A DNA stretch of 41,098 nucleotides from MAG-120531 sp041163765. Lineage in GTDB: Bacteria > Bacteroidota > Bacteroidia > Flavobacteriales > Flavobacteriaceae. This document shows positions 16,788-25,422 of this stretch, piece by piece. The notes under the pieces were generated by a model. That model did not search any database and had not been told where the DNA came from. It saw only the letters and a list, made by a program, of their open reading frames with translations. Where the stretch lies: the NCBI GenBank assembly GCA_041163765.1, contig JBEAQS010000069.1:1-41098 (forward strand), given 5' to 3'. A program made the position numbers and the translations under genes. Position 1 is the stretch's first letter. Every line of letters starts with the position of its first letter.

Positions 16788-19139
16788 GTGAATTTTTATT
16801 TTAGGAAAATGTCATATTTTAAAATCGGATTTTTACTAGTTATTGGATGCCTGTTTGTCCAATGTAGCTCAGTCAAACGCATTCAAATAGCTGAAATAAA
16901 ACAAGACGTTACTGTGCGTAGGGATCAGTGGGGAATCAACCACATTGAAGCCAAAAATGAACACGACTTATTTTTTTCCCAGGGATACTTAGCGGCCAAG
17001 GATCGATTATTCCAGTTTGAATTATGGCGCAGAAAAGCAACGGGTACCTCTGCTGAATTGGTTGGGCTCTCTGCATTAAAAAGCGATATTGGCGCCCGGC
17101 TTTTACGGTACCAAAAAGATATGGACACTGAGCTAAATCACTACCACCCAAGGGGAAAATCAATTATTGAGTCCTATGTTGCTGGTGTAAACGCATATAT
17201 CGAACAAACCGAGAAAAACCCCGAATTATTACCCTTTGAATTTGACTTGTTGGGTATTAAGCCAGGGAGGTGGACTCCAGAAATAGTCGTATCTAGACAT
17301 AATGGTATTCGCTCCAATGCTTCTCAAGAACTAGCTATTGGTCGTGCATTGGGACAAGCAAAACCAGAAAAGATAAAAGAGTTGATGTGGTTTCATCCAG
17401 GTGATCCCGACCTGTCATTAGACGAGTCTATAGATCCTCAATGGCTATCCAACAACCTGCTTGAATTATATGAGGCGGTTTCTGAAGACATTCCCTTTGG
17501 CGAATTATTGGGTAAAGAAGAAATGCCTGAGGGAAGTAATAATTGGGTGATCAGCGGAGAAAAAACATTGAGTGGAGCGCCCATATTGGCCAATGACCCA
17601 CACAGACGTATTGCCCTTCCGTCCCTCAGATACATTGTTCATTTGAAAGCGCCAGGATGGAATGTAATCGGTGGTGGAGAACCGGTAATCCCCGGGGTGT
17701 CTATAGGACATAATGAATACGGTGCGTGGGGGCTGACCATTTTTCAAACGGATGCAGAGGATATTTATATATATGACCTCAATCCAGAAAATCAATACCA
17801 ATATAAGTACCAAGGGAATTGGGAAGACATGACCTCTCAAAAAGAATTAATCAAAGTGCGTGGAGAAAAAGACACTCTTATCACGTTAAATTACACCCGT
17901 CATGGCCCTGTGCTATTTATGGATCCCGAAAACAATAAAGCTGCTGCGCTCCGCTCAGCTTGGTTAGAGCCCGGAGCTGCTCCTTATTTGGCTTCATTGC
18001 GCATCAATCAGGCTACTGATTGGAATTCTTTCCAACAAGCCTGTGAGTATAGTTTTATTCCCGGTGAAAACATGATTTGGGCGGATACTTCAGGTACTAT
18101 CGGCTGGCAAGCGGTGGGTATTTCTCCTGTGCGTCCAAATTTTAGCGGAATGGTGCCGGTTCCAGGAGATGGACGTTATGAGTGGAATGGGTATTGGCCG
18201 ATAATCGTCAAGCCCCACCTTACCAATCCTATAAAAGGATTCTGGGCTACCGCCAATCAACATGTAACTCCAGAGACCTATACCCATCCTGATGCACTAG
18301 CTTACACCTGGTCCGACAACTACCGAGGGGATCGAGTCAATGAGGTGTTGGCCCGTGAAACGAAGGCTACCATCGAAGGTTCCATGGAACTACAAACCGA
18401 TGTGACATCGATTCCAGCGCGTATCCTGACGCCTTTATTGCTGAGTATTCAAGTGGATAACATACAGGCCCAAAAAGGGATTGAGTGGATGCGGAATTGG
18501 GATTATAGATTAGATGCTAGCAGTGTAGAAGCATCGATGTACGTGACATGGGAGCGAATCTTGGTAAAAAAAGCGCGCGCGCTATGGGTACCTGAGTCAC
18601 TGCAACCCCATATTCAACCTCAATTGACAAAAATCATCGAATGGATTACCCACCCTGAATTGGTGTTTTCTGAGAATGCACAGAATAATAGGAACTTATT
18701 CTTGGCGGATACCTGGATGGAGGCAGTAGCACAACTTACTCAAAAATTTGGTCTTGAAATGGATCGTTGGGTTTATGGCCAAAATGATTTTAAACACATT
18801 ACTATCAAACATCCTTTATCTGAGTGGGTGGATGAAAAAACTAGGAAAATGATTGATATGGGTCCCTTACCTAGGGGAGGTTACCCTTATGTGCCAGCAG
18901 CCAATGGTGCTTTGAATAACCAAACATCGGGCGCAAGTTTCCGTATGGTCACCGATCTATCTGATTGGGACTTGACCAAAATGACCAACACGCCGGGGCA
19001 GTCGGGTGACCCCGATAGTCCTTTTTATAAAAACCTATTCCAATCTTGGGCCAAAGATCAATATTTCCCCGCTTTCTATTCAAAAAAGGAAATAAAGGAC
19101 CACACAGTTGATCACCTTATCCTAACGCCAAAAAAATAA
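16788..19139 (+). CDS. Penicillin-acylase-type Ntn hydrolase (N-acyl amide hydrolase), lipoprotein
   Basis: A 783-residue precursor with a lipobox (LFVQC, Cys26). The family self-cleaves before an N-terminal Ser of the beta chain; here EGSNNWVISG gives Ser250. Other hallmarks: QWGINHIEAKNEHDLFFSQGY (about 47-67), NDPHRRIALPSLRY after the nucleophile, PGVSIGHNEYGAWGLT, and a C-terminal GQSGDPDSPFY stretch. Members hydrolyse penicillins, acyl-homoserine lactones or other N-acyl amides; substrate cannot be told. A second ATG at 16809 (MSYFKIGF) is equally suitable as start. It ends 3 bp before the amidohydrolase gene, so both form an operon. Confidence 0.93.
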   Translation: MNFYFRKMSYFKIGFLLVIGCLFVQCSSVKRIQIAEIKQDVTVRRDQWGINHIEAKNEHDLFFSQGYLAAKDRLFQFELWRRKATGTSAELVGLSALKSDIGARLLRYQKDMDTELNHYHPRGKSIIESYVAGVNAYIEQTEKNPELLPFEFDLLGIKPGRWTPEIVVSRHNGIRSNASQELAIGRALGQAKPEKIKELMWFHPGDPDLSLDESIDPQWLSNNLLELYEAVSEDIPFGELLGKEEMPEGSNNWVISGEKTLSGAPILANDPHRRIALPSLRYIVHLKAPGWNVIGGGEPVIPGVSIGHNEYGAWGLTIFQTDAEDIYIYDLNPENQYQYKYQGNWEDMTSQKELIKVRGEKDTLITLNYTRHGPVLFMDPENNKAAALRSAWLEPGAAPYLASLRINQATDWNSFQQACEYSFIPGENMIWADTSGTIGWQAVGISPVRPNFSGMVPVPGDGRYEWNGYWPIIVKPHLTNPIKGFWATANQHVTPETYTHPDALAYTWSDNYRGDRVNEVLARETKATIEGSMELQTDVTSIPARILTPLLLSIQVDNIQAQKGIEWMRNWDYRLDASSVEASMYVTWERILVKKARALWVPESLQPHIQPQLTKIIEWITHPELVFSENAQNNRNLFLADTWMEAVAQLTQKFGLEMDRWVYGQNDFKHITIKHPLSEWVDEKTRKMIDMGPLPRGGYPYVPAANGALNNQTSGASFRMVTDLSDWDLTKMTNTPGQSGDPDSPFYKNLFQSWAKDQYFPAFYSKKEIKDHTVDHLILTPKK

Positions 19140-19142
19140 TTT

Positions 19143-20756
19143 ATGAAAACATATGTTACGCGTTTTATAACCGCTTTTTTTTTGATCCTCATAGGATGTA
19201 CTTCTTCATATGATGTAGACCTACTCATCACTAATGCGGAAATTTACGATGGATCGGGCAGTCCCTCTTACCTGGGTCAAGTAGGAGTTAAAGACGGTAA
19301 AATTGTGTACGCAGGCACAGAGAAACCTATGTCTGCAGCTAAAATAGTGGATGCCAAAAGAAAAATTCTAGCGCCTGGGTTTATCAATATGCTGTCCTGG
19401 GGTTATGACACGCTTTTAGAGGATGGTCGATCACTAAGTGATTTGAAACAAGGGGTAACCCTGGAGGTATTCGGAGAAGGCACATCTCCTGGTCCATCGG
19501 GAAAAAAAGACAGCACCAATTACCAAACTTTTGGGCAAGCCATGAACAAATTGGAGAAAAATGGAATCTCCACAAACATTGCCTCCTATTTAGGCGCAAC
19601 TAGTGTTCGAATTCAGACCGTTGGATATGAAAACAGACCAGCCTCTGAACCTGAACTTGAGGAGATGAAACGGTTGGTAGTTCAGTCTATGGAAGATGGA
19701 GCGCTTGGTATTGGTTCATCCCTAATTTATGCGCCAGCTGATTACGCCCCTACACAGGAATTAGTTGCCCTATGTCAAGCGGCTGCACCCTTTGGCGGAA
19801 GATATATTTCCCATATAAGAAACGAAGATCAGTATTTGTTGGAGTCTGTCAATGAACTACTCCATATAGCGAAAACCGCTGGTGTTCCAGCTGAGATATA
19901 CCACCTGAAAGCATCCAGGCCAGGGAATTTCCACAAATTGGATCAGGTGATAGCAAAAGTCGATTCTGCTCGAGCTGCGGGACTTAAAATTACAGCGGAT
20001 ATATACACTTATAACGCTTCTTCAACAGGACTTACAGGGGTGGTTCCAACCTGGGTACAGGAAGGCGGACACGAGCAGTGGATGAATCGAATGAGAGATC
20101 CCGTCGCTAGAAAAAGATTGTTAGTTGACTTAACCGCTGAATTAGCGCAACAGCCGGCTCAGGACATCTTGATGGTTGGATTTAAAAAGGACTCCATGGC
20201 CCAGATTTACAGAGGCAAAACAATTGCTGAAGCGGCTATTATGAGAAATCAATCAGCGCCTGAAACCATCATTGATCTAATGCTTGAAGATGACAGTAGG
20301 ATACAATGCATCTACTTCAGTATGTCCCCAGAAAACTTAAGAAAGAAAATGCAAATTCCTTGGGTTTCATTCTGTTCTGATTCAGGTACTTACTCAGGAT
20401 GGGAGGATGACTTTAGAACCCACCCTCGTGCATTTGGCAGCTTTATTCGCGTTCTCTCTGAATTCACTCTAAAAGAACAATTGATATCAATGGCCTCAGC
20501 TATACATCGATTGACTGGACTACCTGCAACCAACCTTGGATTAAAAGATAGGGGCTTTATTAAAGAAGGCTATTGGGCGGATTTGGTGCTTTTTAATCCT
20601 GCAGAATTAAAAGACAAGGCCACATTTGACAACCCGCTTCAGTATGCAGAAGGGATGGATGATGTATGGGTAAATGGTGTTCAAGTTCTTCAATCTGGCA
20701 CACATACAGATAAATTCCCTGGGGTATTTGTTCGGGGTTCAGGATCAAAAAACTAG
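19143..20756 (+). CDS. D-aminoacylase-like amidohydrolase lipoprotein lacking the HxH metal motif
   Basis: A 537-residue lipoprotein (LIGC, Cys19) of the N-acyl-D-amino-acid deacylase branch of the amidohydrolases. The small N-terminal beta-sandwich (25-75) is followed by APGFIN and then MLSW, where relatives have SHTH, so both His of the alpha-metal site are absent (Leu84, Trp86). The usual bridging Cys is Glu112 (VFGEG). Retained are His224 (YISHIRNE), His254 (IYHLKAS) and Asp413 (CSDSGTYSG), so a one-metal site is still possible. It is cotranscribed with the acylase upstream; the stop is 4 bp from the stop of the convergent M20 gene. Confidence 0.88.
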   Translation: MKTYVTRFITAFFLILIGCTSSYDVDLLITNAEIYDGSGSPSYLGQVGVKDGKIVYAGTEKPMSAAKIVDAKRKILAPGFINMLSWGYDTLLEDGRSLSDLKQGVTLEVFGEGTSPGPSGKKDSTNYQTFGQAMNKLEKNGISTNIASYLGATSVRIQTVGYENRPASEPELEEMKRLVVQSMEDGALGIGSSLIYAPADYAPTQELVALCQAAAPFGGRYISHIRNEDQYLLESVNELLHIAKTAGVPAEIYHLKASRPGNFHKLDQVIAKVDSARAAGLKITADIYTYNASSTGLTGVVPTWVQEGGHEQWMNRMRDPVARKRLLVDLTAELAQQPAQDILMVGFKKDSMAQIYRGKTIAEAAIMRNQSAPETIIDLMLEDDSRIQCIYFSMSPENLRKKMQIPWVSFCSDSGTYSGWEDDFRTHPRAFGSFIRVLSEFTLKEQLISMASAIHRLTGLPATNLGLKDRGFIKEGYWADLVLFNPAELKDKATFDNPLQYAEGMDDVWVNGVQVLQSGTHTDKFPGVFVRGSGSKN

Positions 20757-20760
20757 ATAA

Positions 20761-22047
20761 TTAAATACCGCCTGCTTGGGACAGAGCAATCAATAGAACC
20801 AATTGAATCATCTGGTGGCCATTTTCATTAATCCACCACTCATCTAAAGAATGCGCATTGGAAGCTTTACCTCCAATACCAACAGTAATGGCTGGAATTC
20901 CTTTAGCTATAGGAATGTTAGCATTGGTAGATCCAATTGTCAGTTCGGGTTTAGCGCCAAAAAGCAATGTAGCCCCCCAAGCTCGTTGAACCAAATCACT
21001 TGCGATATCCGTAGCCCCTGAAGGTCTATTTCCGATTTTTTCTATCTCTGCGGTCAGCGACTCCCCTCTTCTTTTTCTTTGATTTTGATCGTTTAATGCC
21101 TCATCCACTGCTTCCTTCAAAAAGGCTTCCATAACATCCAATCGGCTGGGATCTATGGAACGAACATCGATATCCATTTGTGATATAAATGGAATAGAAT
21201 TTACCGATGTTCCCCCAGTTACAATACCCACATTGTAGCTTGTTTTTGGTCCTTGCTCTGTATAGGCATCGGCTTTTTCAACAAACTTATGGATAGCAGC
21301 ACCTAATGCGTGGTGAGGATTGGCTAAACCAAAAGCACCCCAGGAGTGTCCTCCAGGGCCATTAAAAGTCACTCTATATCGGTATGAACCCAAAGCTTGA
21401 TTGTTTATTCTTCCAATTGTTCCGCCATCTATAGAAATAAATCTATCAATTTTAGGCCCGCCATCTCTGAATAAATATTTCATACCCCGCAAGTCGCCAG
21501 GACCTTCCTCACCCACTGATGCAACAAAAAGCAAATTATCTTTTGGTTTGATTTGCTGGGAATTAATTGTTTGAATCATCGTTAAAAGCATACTTATACC
21601 TCTAGTATCATCTGCAATTCCTGGTGCTTTAAGTGTGTCATTTGCTATGCGTACCCTAACATCTGTACCCTCTGGAAACACAGTGTCTAAGTGAGCATCT
21701 ACGGCAATAGTCTGATTTCCTTGGGTTCCATAAATCCATCCCAATACATTGCCTTCATTGTCCACTTGCACATCGGCTAATCCCAAATCTTCAAAATACT
21801 TTTTGACCGTTAAACCACGGAGGGTTTCCATAAAGGGTGGTGCAGGAATTTCCGTCAACTCAATATGCCTTGAAATCGTCAATGGCTCAAGATCTTCTAT
21901 AGTTTGGAATGCCTTTTTGATCTTTGGATGGTTGGCCAGTTTTATAAGTTCTTGCTCCATCTTCTTGGGTACTTGAACCTGACTCTGCTGTGCAAAAGAA
22001 AATGAACAAAAACTCAGGAGTATTAACGTAGATATATAGTTTTTCAT
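20761..22047 (-). CDS. M20-family metallopeptidase, exported
   Basis: A 428-residue protein with a signal peptide ending at SFAQ (residue 20). The M20 di-zinc site is complete: AVDAHLDTVFP (His119, Asp121), GIADDTRG (Asp146), GEEGPG (Glu180, Glu181), SIDGG (about 205-209) and HSLDEWW near the C-terminus. The dimerisation domain with GGHSWGAFG lies between. It resembles peptidase T / carboxypeptidase G2-like enzymes that remove residues from short peptides or N-acyl amino acids. It is monocistronic and convergent with the amidohydrolase gene. Confidence 0.93.
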   Translation of the reverse strand: MKNYISTLILLSFCSFSFAQQSQVQVPKKMEQELIKLANHPKIKKAFQTIEDLEPLTISRHIELTEIPAPPFMETLRGLTVKKYFEDLGLADVQVDNEGNVLGWIYGTQGNQTIAVDAHLDTVFPEGTDVRVRIANDTLKAPGIADDTRGISMLLTMIQTINSQQIKPKDNLLFVASVGEEGPGDLRGMKYLFRDGGPKIDRFISIDGGTIGRINNQALGSYRYRVTFNGPGGHSWGAFGLANPHHALGAAIHKFVEKADAYTEQGPKTSYNVGIVTGGTSVNSIPFISQMDIDVRSIDPSRLDVMEAFLKEAVDEALNDQNQRKRRGESLTAEIEKIGNRPSGATDIASDLVQRAWGATLLFGAKPELTIGSTNANIPIAKGIPAITVGIGGKASNAHSLDEWWINENGHQMIQLVLLIALSQAGGI

Positions 22048-22310
22048 CGTGCTGGGATTAAACTTTTAGTAGAGAATTATTCATCTAAATAATTTTTGAT
22101 ATGGGCTGAATCAATCTATGAGTAATTATTTTACAGTTAATTAAAGTACAAAAAACCAGGGTTTGTTATACCGCTTATACCAAAGTATTATTGAAATATA
22201 TATTGAAGAAAGACCGATTGACAAATATTAATAAGGCATAGCGAACTGCCTCAAAATGAGTGAACTTAACTTAAATTTTTGTAATATTAAGTGAGCGAAA
22301 TATATATTGG
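22048..22310. promoter_or_regulatory. Divergent intergenic region with direct repeats
   Basis: This 263-base gap separates the M20 gene (leftward) and the symporter pair (rightward). It contains TTATACC twice with 9-bp spacing (22166-22172, 22175-22181) and the 13-mer GAAATATATATTG twice (22193-22205 and 22297-22309), the second ending just before the DUF4212 start. No clear promoter match or open gene is visible. Confidence 0.35.
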
Positions 22311-22553
22311 ATGAAAAAATACTGGAGCTACAACCTAAAATATCTTTTGATTTTATTGTCCATTTGGTTTTCTGTCTCTTTTGGGGCTGGTATTTTATTG
22401 GTTGATGAATTAAACAAAGTGCGTTTGGGTGGATTTAAACTCGGGTTCTGGTTTGCACAACAAGGGTCCATCTATGTTTTTGTAGTATTGATTTTTGTCT
22501 ATGTCTGGCTCATGAATAGGTTAGACAAAAAATTTAACGTTGACGAAAATTAA
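22311..22553 (+). CDS. DUF4212 small subunit of a sodium/solute symporter
   Basis: An 80-residue protein with two membrane segments (about 9-30 and 48-68). It matches DUF4212, which is almost always encoded just before a VC_2705-type sodium:solute symporter and is considered its small subunit. Here the symporter starts 6 bp downstream. Confidence 0.9.
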   Translation: MKKYWSYNLKYLLILLSIWFSVSFGAGILLVDELNKVRLGGFKLGFWFAQQGSIYVFVVLIFVYVWLMNRLDKKFNVDEN

Positions 22554-22559
22554 GCGCTT

Positions 22560-24239
22560 ATGGATGTACAATCTTGGACTTTTTTACTGGTTGGTTTATC
22601 ATTTTCGTTATACATAGGTATCGCCATTTGGACAAGAGCATCCTCAACATCAGACTTTTATGTCGCTGGAGGTGAAGTCAACCCCGTCTTAAACGGTATG
22701 GCTACAGCAGCTGATTGGATGTCTGCCGCCTCTTTTTTATCCATGGCTGGCTTGATTTCATTTATGGGTTATGACGGTGGGATCTATTTGATGGGGTGGA
22801 CCGGCGGATACGTTCTTCTAGCTCTTCTACTAGCACCCTACTTAAGGAAATTTGGAAAATTCACTGTACCTGATTTTATTGGAGACCGTTATTATTCCAA
22901 TGTAGCTCGAACGGTCGGAATCATCTGTGCACTACTGATCTCTCTTACCTATGTAGCTGGGCAAATGCGGGGAGTTGGTATAGTTTTCGCACGATTTTTA
23001 GAAGTTCCTATTGAAACTGGTGTATACATAGGTATGGGTTTGGTTTTCTTTTATGCCGTTCTCGGGGGAATGAAAGGAATTACCTACACCCAAATTGCTC
23101 AATACTGCGTACTTATATTTGCGTTTATGGTGCCGGCTATATTTATTTCCATACAGCTTACCGGGAATCCTATACCTCAACTTGGTTTTGGCGGAAAACT
23201 ATCTGATGGTACTTTTTTACTTGACAAACTAGACGGATTAAATCAAGAGTTGGGGTTCCATGAATATACAACTGGATCTAAAGGGATGATGGATGTTTTT
23301 GCCATTACATTTGCTTTAATGGCTGGAACAGCTGGATTACCTCATGTAATTGTTCGATTTTTTACTGTGCCTAAAGTTAAAGATGCGCGGATTTCAGCTG
23401 GCTGGGCACTCATTTTTATTGCCATACTTTATACTACTGCTCCTGCCATTTCAGCATTTGCCAGGACAAACTTGATTCGTGCAACTTCCAATATTCCCTA
23501 CACCCAAGTACCTGAATGGTTTAGTAATTGGGAAAAAACAGGGTTAATCAAGTTTGAAGACAAAAATTCTGATGGGGTCATTCAATACCTGGCGCAACCA
23601 GACCTAAACGAATTAACCATTGACAATGACATCATTGTTCTCGCCAATCCAGAAATAGCTCAACTTCCCAATTGGGTAATCGCATTGGTGGCAGCCGGGG
23701 GATTGGCAGCCGCATTATCGACAGCAGCGGGTTTACTCCTAGTAATCAGCACTAGTATTGCTCACGATTTAATTAAAAAGCAATTAAACTCAAAAATCAG
23801 CGAGAAAAAAGAATTGTTTTTGGCCCGTTTTGCCGCAGGGGTGGCAGTTTTAGTTGCTGGATATTTTGGAGTAAACCCCCCAGGATTTGTTGCGGCAACT
23901 GTTGCGCTCGCTTTTGGTCTAGCCGCTTCGTCTTTCTTTCCTGCTATTGTATTGGGGATTTTTGATAAACGTATGAATAAACAAGGGGCCATAGCAGGTA
24001 TGGTTACTGGAATCTCGCTCATGCTTTTTTATATGATTTACTTCAAGTTGGGGTGGTTCACCCAAACAATACCCCCCTCAACAGATTGGTGGTGGGACAT
24101 TTCACCTGAAGGATTTGGAACCGTCGGTATGTTGGTAAATATTGTTGTGGCCCTAGTTGTGTCAAGATTGACCACCCCACCACCTGTACATATTCAACAA
24201 TTGACTGAAAGTATCAGATACCCTAGAAGAACTGCTTAA
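22560..24239 (+). CDS. Sodium:solute symporter, VC_2705 subfamily
   Basis: A 559-residue membrane protein of about 13 segments in the SSS family (LeuT fold). Characteristic stretches are SDFYVAGGEVNPVLNGMATAADWMSAASF (about 31-59), GTAGLPHVIVRFFTVP and AAALSTAAGLLLVISTSIAHDL. It has the extra soluble loop between the mid helices (about 305-365) typical of the two-subunit type paired with DUF4212. Relatives carry acetate and other small carboxylates or amino acids; in this neighbourhood uptake of a product of the surrounding amidases is plausible. Confidence 0.92.
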   Translation: MDVQSWTFLLVGLSFSLYIGIAIWTRASSTSDFYVAGGEVNPVLNGMATAADWMSAASFLSMAGLISFMGYDGGIYLMGWTGGYVLLALLLAPYLRKFGKFTVPDFIGDRYYSNVARTVGIICALLISLTYVAGQMRGVGIVFARFLEVPIETGVYIGMGLVFFYAVLGGMKGITYTQIAQYCVLIFAFMVPAIFISIQLTGNPIPQLGFGGKLSDGTFLLDKLDGLNQELGFHEYTTGSKGMMDVFAITFALMAGTAGLPHVIVRFFTVPKVKDARISAGWALIFIAILYTTAPAISAFARTNLIRATSNIPYTQVPEWFSNWEKTGLIKFEDKNSDGVIQYLAQPDLNELTIDNDIIVLANPEIAQLPNWVIALVAAGGLAAALSTAAGLLLVISTSIAHDLIKKQLNSKISEKKELFLARFAAGVAVLVAGYFGVNPPGFVAATVALAFGLAASSFFPAIVLGIFDKRMNKQGAIAGMVTGISLMLFYMIYFKLGWFTQTIPPSTDWWWDISPEGFGTVGMLVNIVVALVVSRLTTPPPVHIQQLTESIRYPRRTA

Positions 24240-24256
24240 GTCGGCCAATAGCCCAC

Positions 24257-25222
24257 TTATGATTTATTAAACGGATGTTTATTCAATGATATGATCTCCC
24301 CTTCTTCAGCTACATTGAAACCCAATTTGATCAGCTCATTTTTCTCAGGACCGTTAAACAAGATAGGATTTGTGTGGTTCATATGAATGAACATGATTTT
24401 GTTGCGTAACAGAGTTGTGGATGACCGAAATAACTCAACAGTTTCAGAAACAAATGGGTGAGGGACCTCACTCATATTCCGGTTAGGGAGTTCATTGGCT
24501 CCATAAAAAGTAGCGTCGATTATCGCGAAATCTGTTCGGCCTACCTCGGAAATAATATCTCGTTCCCACAATGGCCATTTGTCGATATCAGGAATAAATA
24601 AGACGCTTCGTTCGTTAGATTGTATGATAAATCCCACCGTCTCAGAAAACTCGTCTCTATGAGGGACGAGCATTGGAGTTACCTGAATACTAGTGCTGAG
24701 TCGAATTGGTTTGTCAGGTTCGATCAACACCAACTTTATATTTCCTAGGGCAACTAGCTGATTCCACGGAGCATTATTTTCTAAGAATTGTTTCATTTTT
24801 GGAAGGACATACACGACAACTCCTGAGGCGCCTTGTGCTTCTCTGCCCAGGTTTAATAAACCAGCATAATGCCCCATGTGTGCGTGTGTTAAAAAAATCC
24901 CTGAAAGATTAGTCAATCCCGTTGTTTCTTGGAGCTTTTGAAGTTGGTAGGTAAAATCTGGGGTCGCCTCAAACATCCAATTTTGTTTGCTTTGATGATC
25001 GGTGAGCCCCAGGCTTACAACATGGCGCTTTTTTTCCTCTCCCCGCCAATGACGCATACAAAAATCTTCTGTGCACCCTGCTTGGGGATACCCTCCATCC
25101 TGCGCAACACCCAGAACAGTAATAAATTGCTGAGCGTTATGGTTTGTTATAATTGACTGAGCGTTTGTCAACATCGGGAGCACAAAAAAGAGTATCTTAA
25201 ATAAGTGTTGATTCAAATTCAA
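24257..25222 (-). CDS. Exported PqqB-like metallo-beta-lactamase-fold hydrolase
   Basis: A 321-residue protein with a signal peptide ending near residue 22 (LTNAQ). It matches the PqqB-like branch: TVLGVAQDGGYPQAGC with a second Cys (Cys50, Cys55), LTHAHMGHYAGLLN (His113, His115, His118; no Asp in HxHxxH, as in PqqB), and FIPDIDKWP. PqqB is a cytoplasmic enzyme of PQQ biosynthesis, but no pqqA, pqqC, pqqD or pqqE is seen here and this protein is exported, so a different hydrolase or oxygenase activity is likely. The gene is monocistronic; its stop faces the symporter stop with 17 bp between. Confidence 0.88.
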   Translation of the reverse strand: MNLNQHLFKILFFVLPMLTNAQSIITNHNAQQFITVLGVAQDGGYPQAGCTEDFCMRHWRGEEKKRHVVSLGLTDHQSKQNWMFEATPDFTYQLQKLQETTGLTNLSGIFLTHAHMGHYAGLLNLGREAQGASGVVVYVLPKMKQFLENNAPWNQLVALGNIKLVLIEPDKPIRLSTSIQVTPMLVPHRDEFSETVGFIIQSNERSVLFIPDIDKWPLWERDIISEVGRTDFAIIDATFYGANELPNRNMSEVPHPFVSETVELFRSSTTLLRNKIMFIHMNHTNPILFNGPEKNELIKLGFNVAEEGEIISLNKHPFNKS

Positions 25223-25305
25223 AGAGTTTAGATTTTGAAAATAAAAATAGCTTTTGGAGATGTATTAGCAACCAAATAATTTGAAAATCAGTTATTTAAA
25301 ACACT

Positions 25306-25320
25306 AAACACTTTGTGTTT
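25306..25320. repeat. Inverted repeat in the divergent region upstream of the peptidase operon
   Basis: AAACAC and GTGTTT are separated by TTT. It lies between the PqqB-like gene and the peptidase operon, about 100 bp before the peptidase start. Confidence 0.3.
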
Positions 25321-25354
25321 ATTGGGAGATTTGTTATTTTTTACAAATGGTTGT

Positions 25355-25377
25355 GTCAAATTACACGAAAATTTGAC
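25355..25377. repeat. Perfect 8-bp inverted repeat, candidate operator of the peptidase/5-oxoprolinase operon
   Basis: GTCAAATT (25355-25362) and AATTTGAC (25370-25377) are separated by 7 bases, ending 45 bp before the start codon at 25423. A dimeric repressor site or a leader hairpin would both fit. Confidence 0.45.
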
Positions 25378-25422
25378 TTGCATAAAATACACTTTTCACC
25401 TTATCAATATAAAATCTATATC

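Noticed and set aside
24257..25222. A PQQ biosynthesis locus.
   Set aside because: No pqqA, pqqC, pqqD or pqqE is visible and the PqqB-like protein is exported.
25315..25422. Upstream extension of the proline-iminopeptidase gene to an earlier ATG.
   Set aside because: It would bury the lipoprotein signal 36 residues inside and cover the inverted repeats; the 25423 start gives a clean lipobox.
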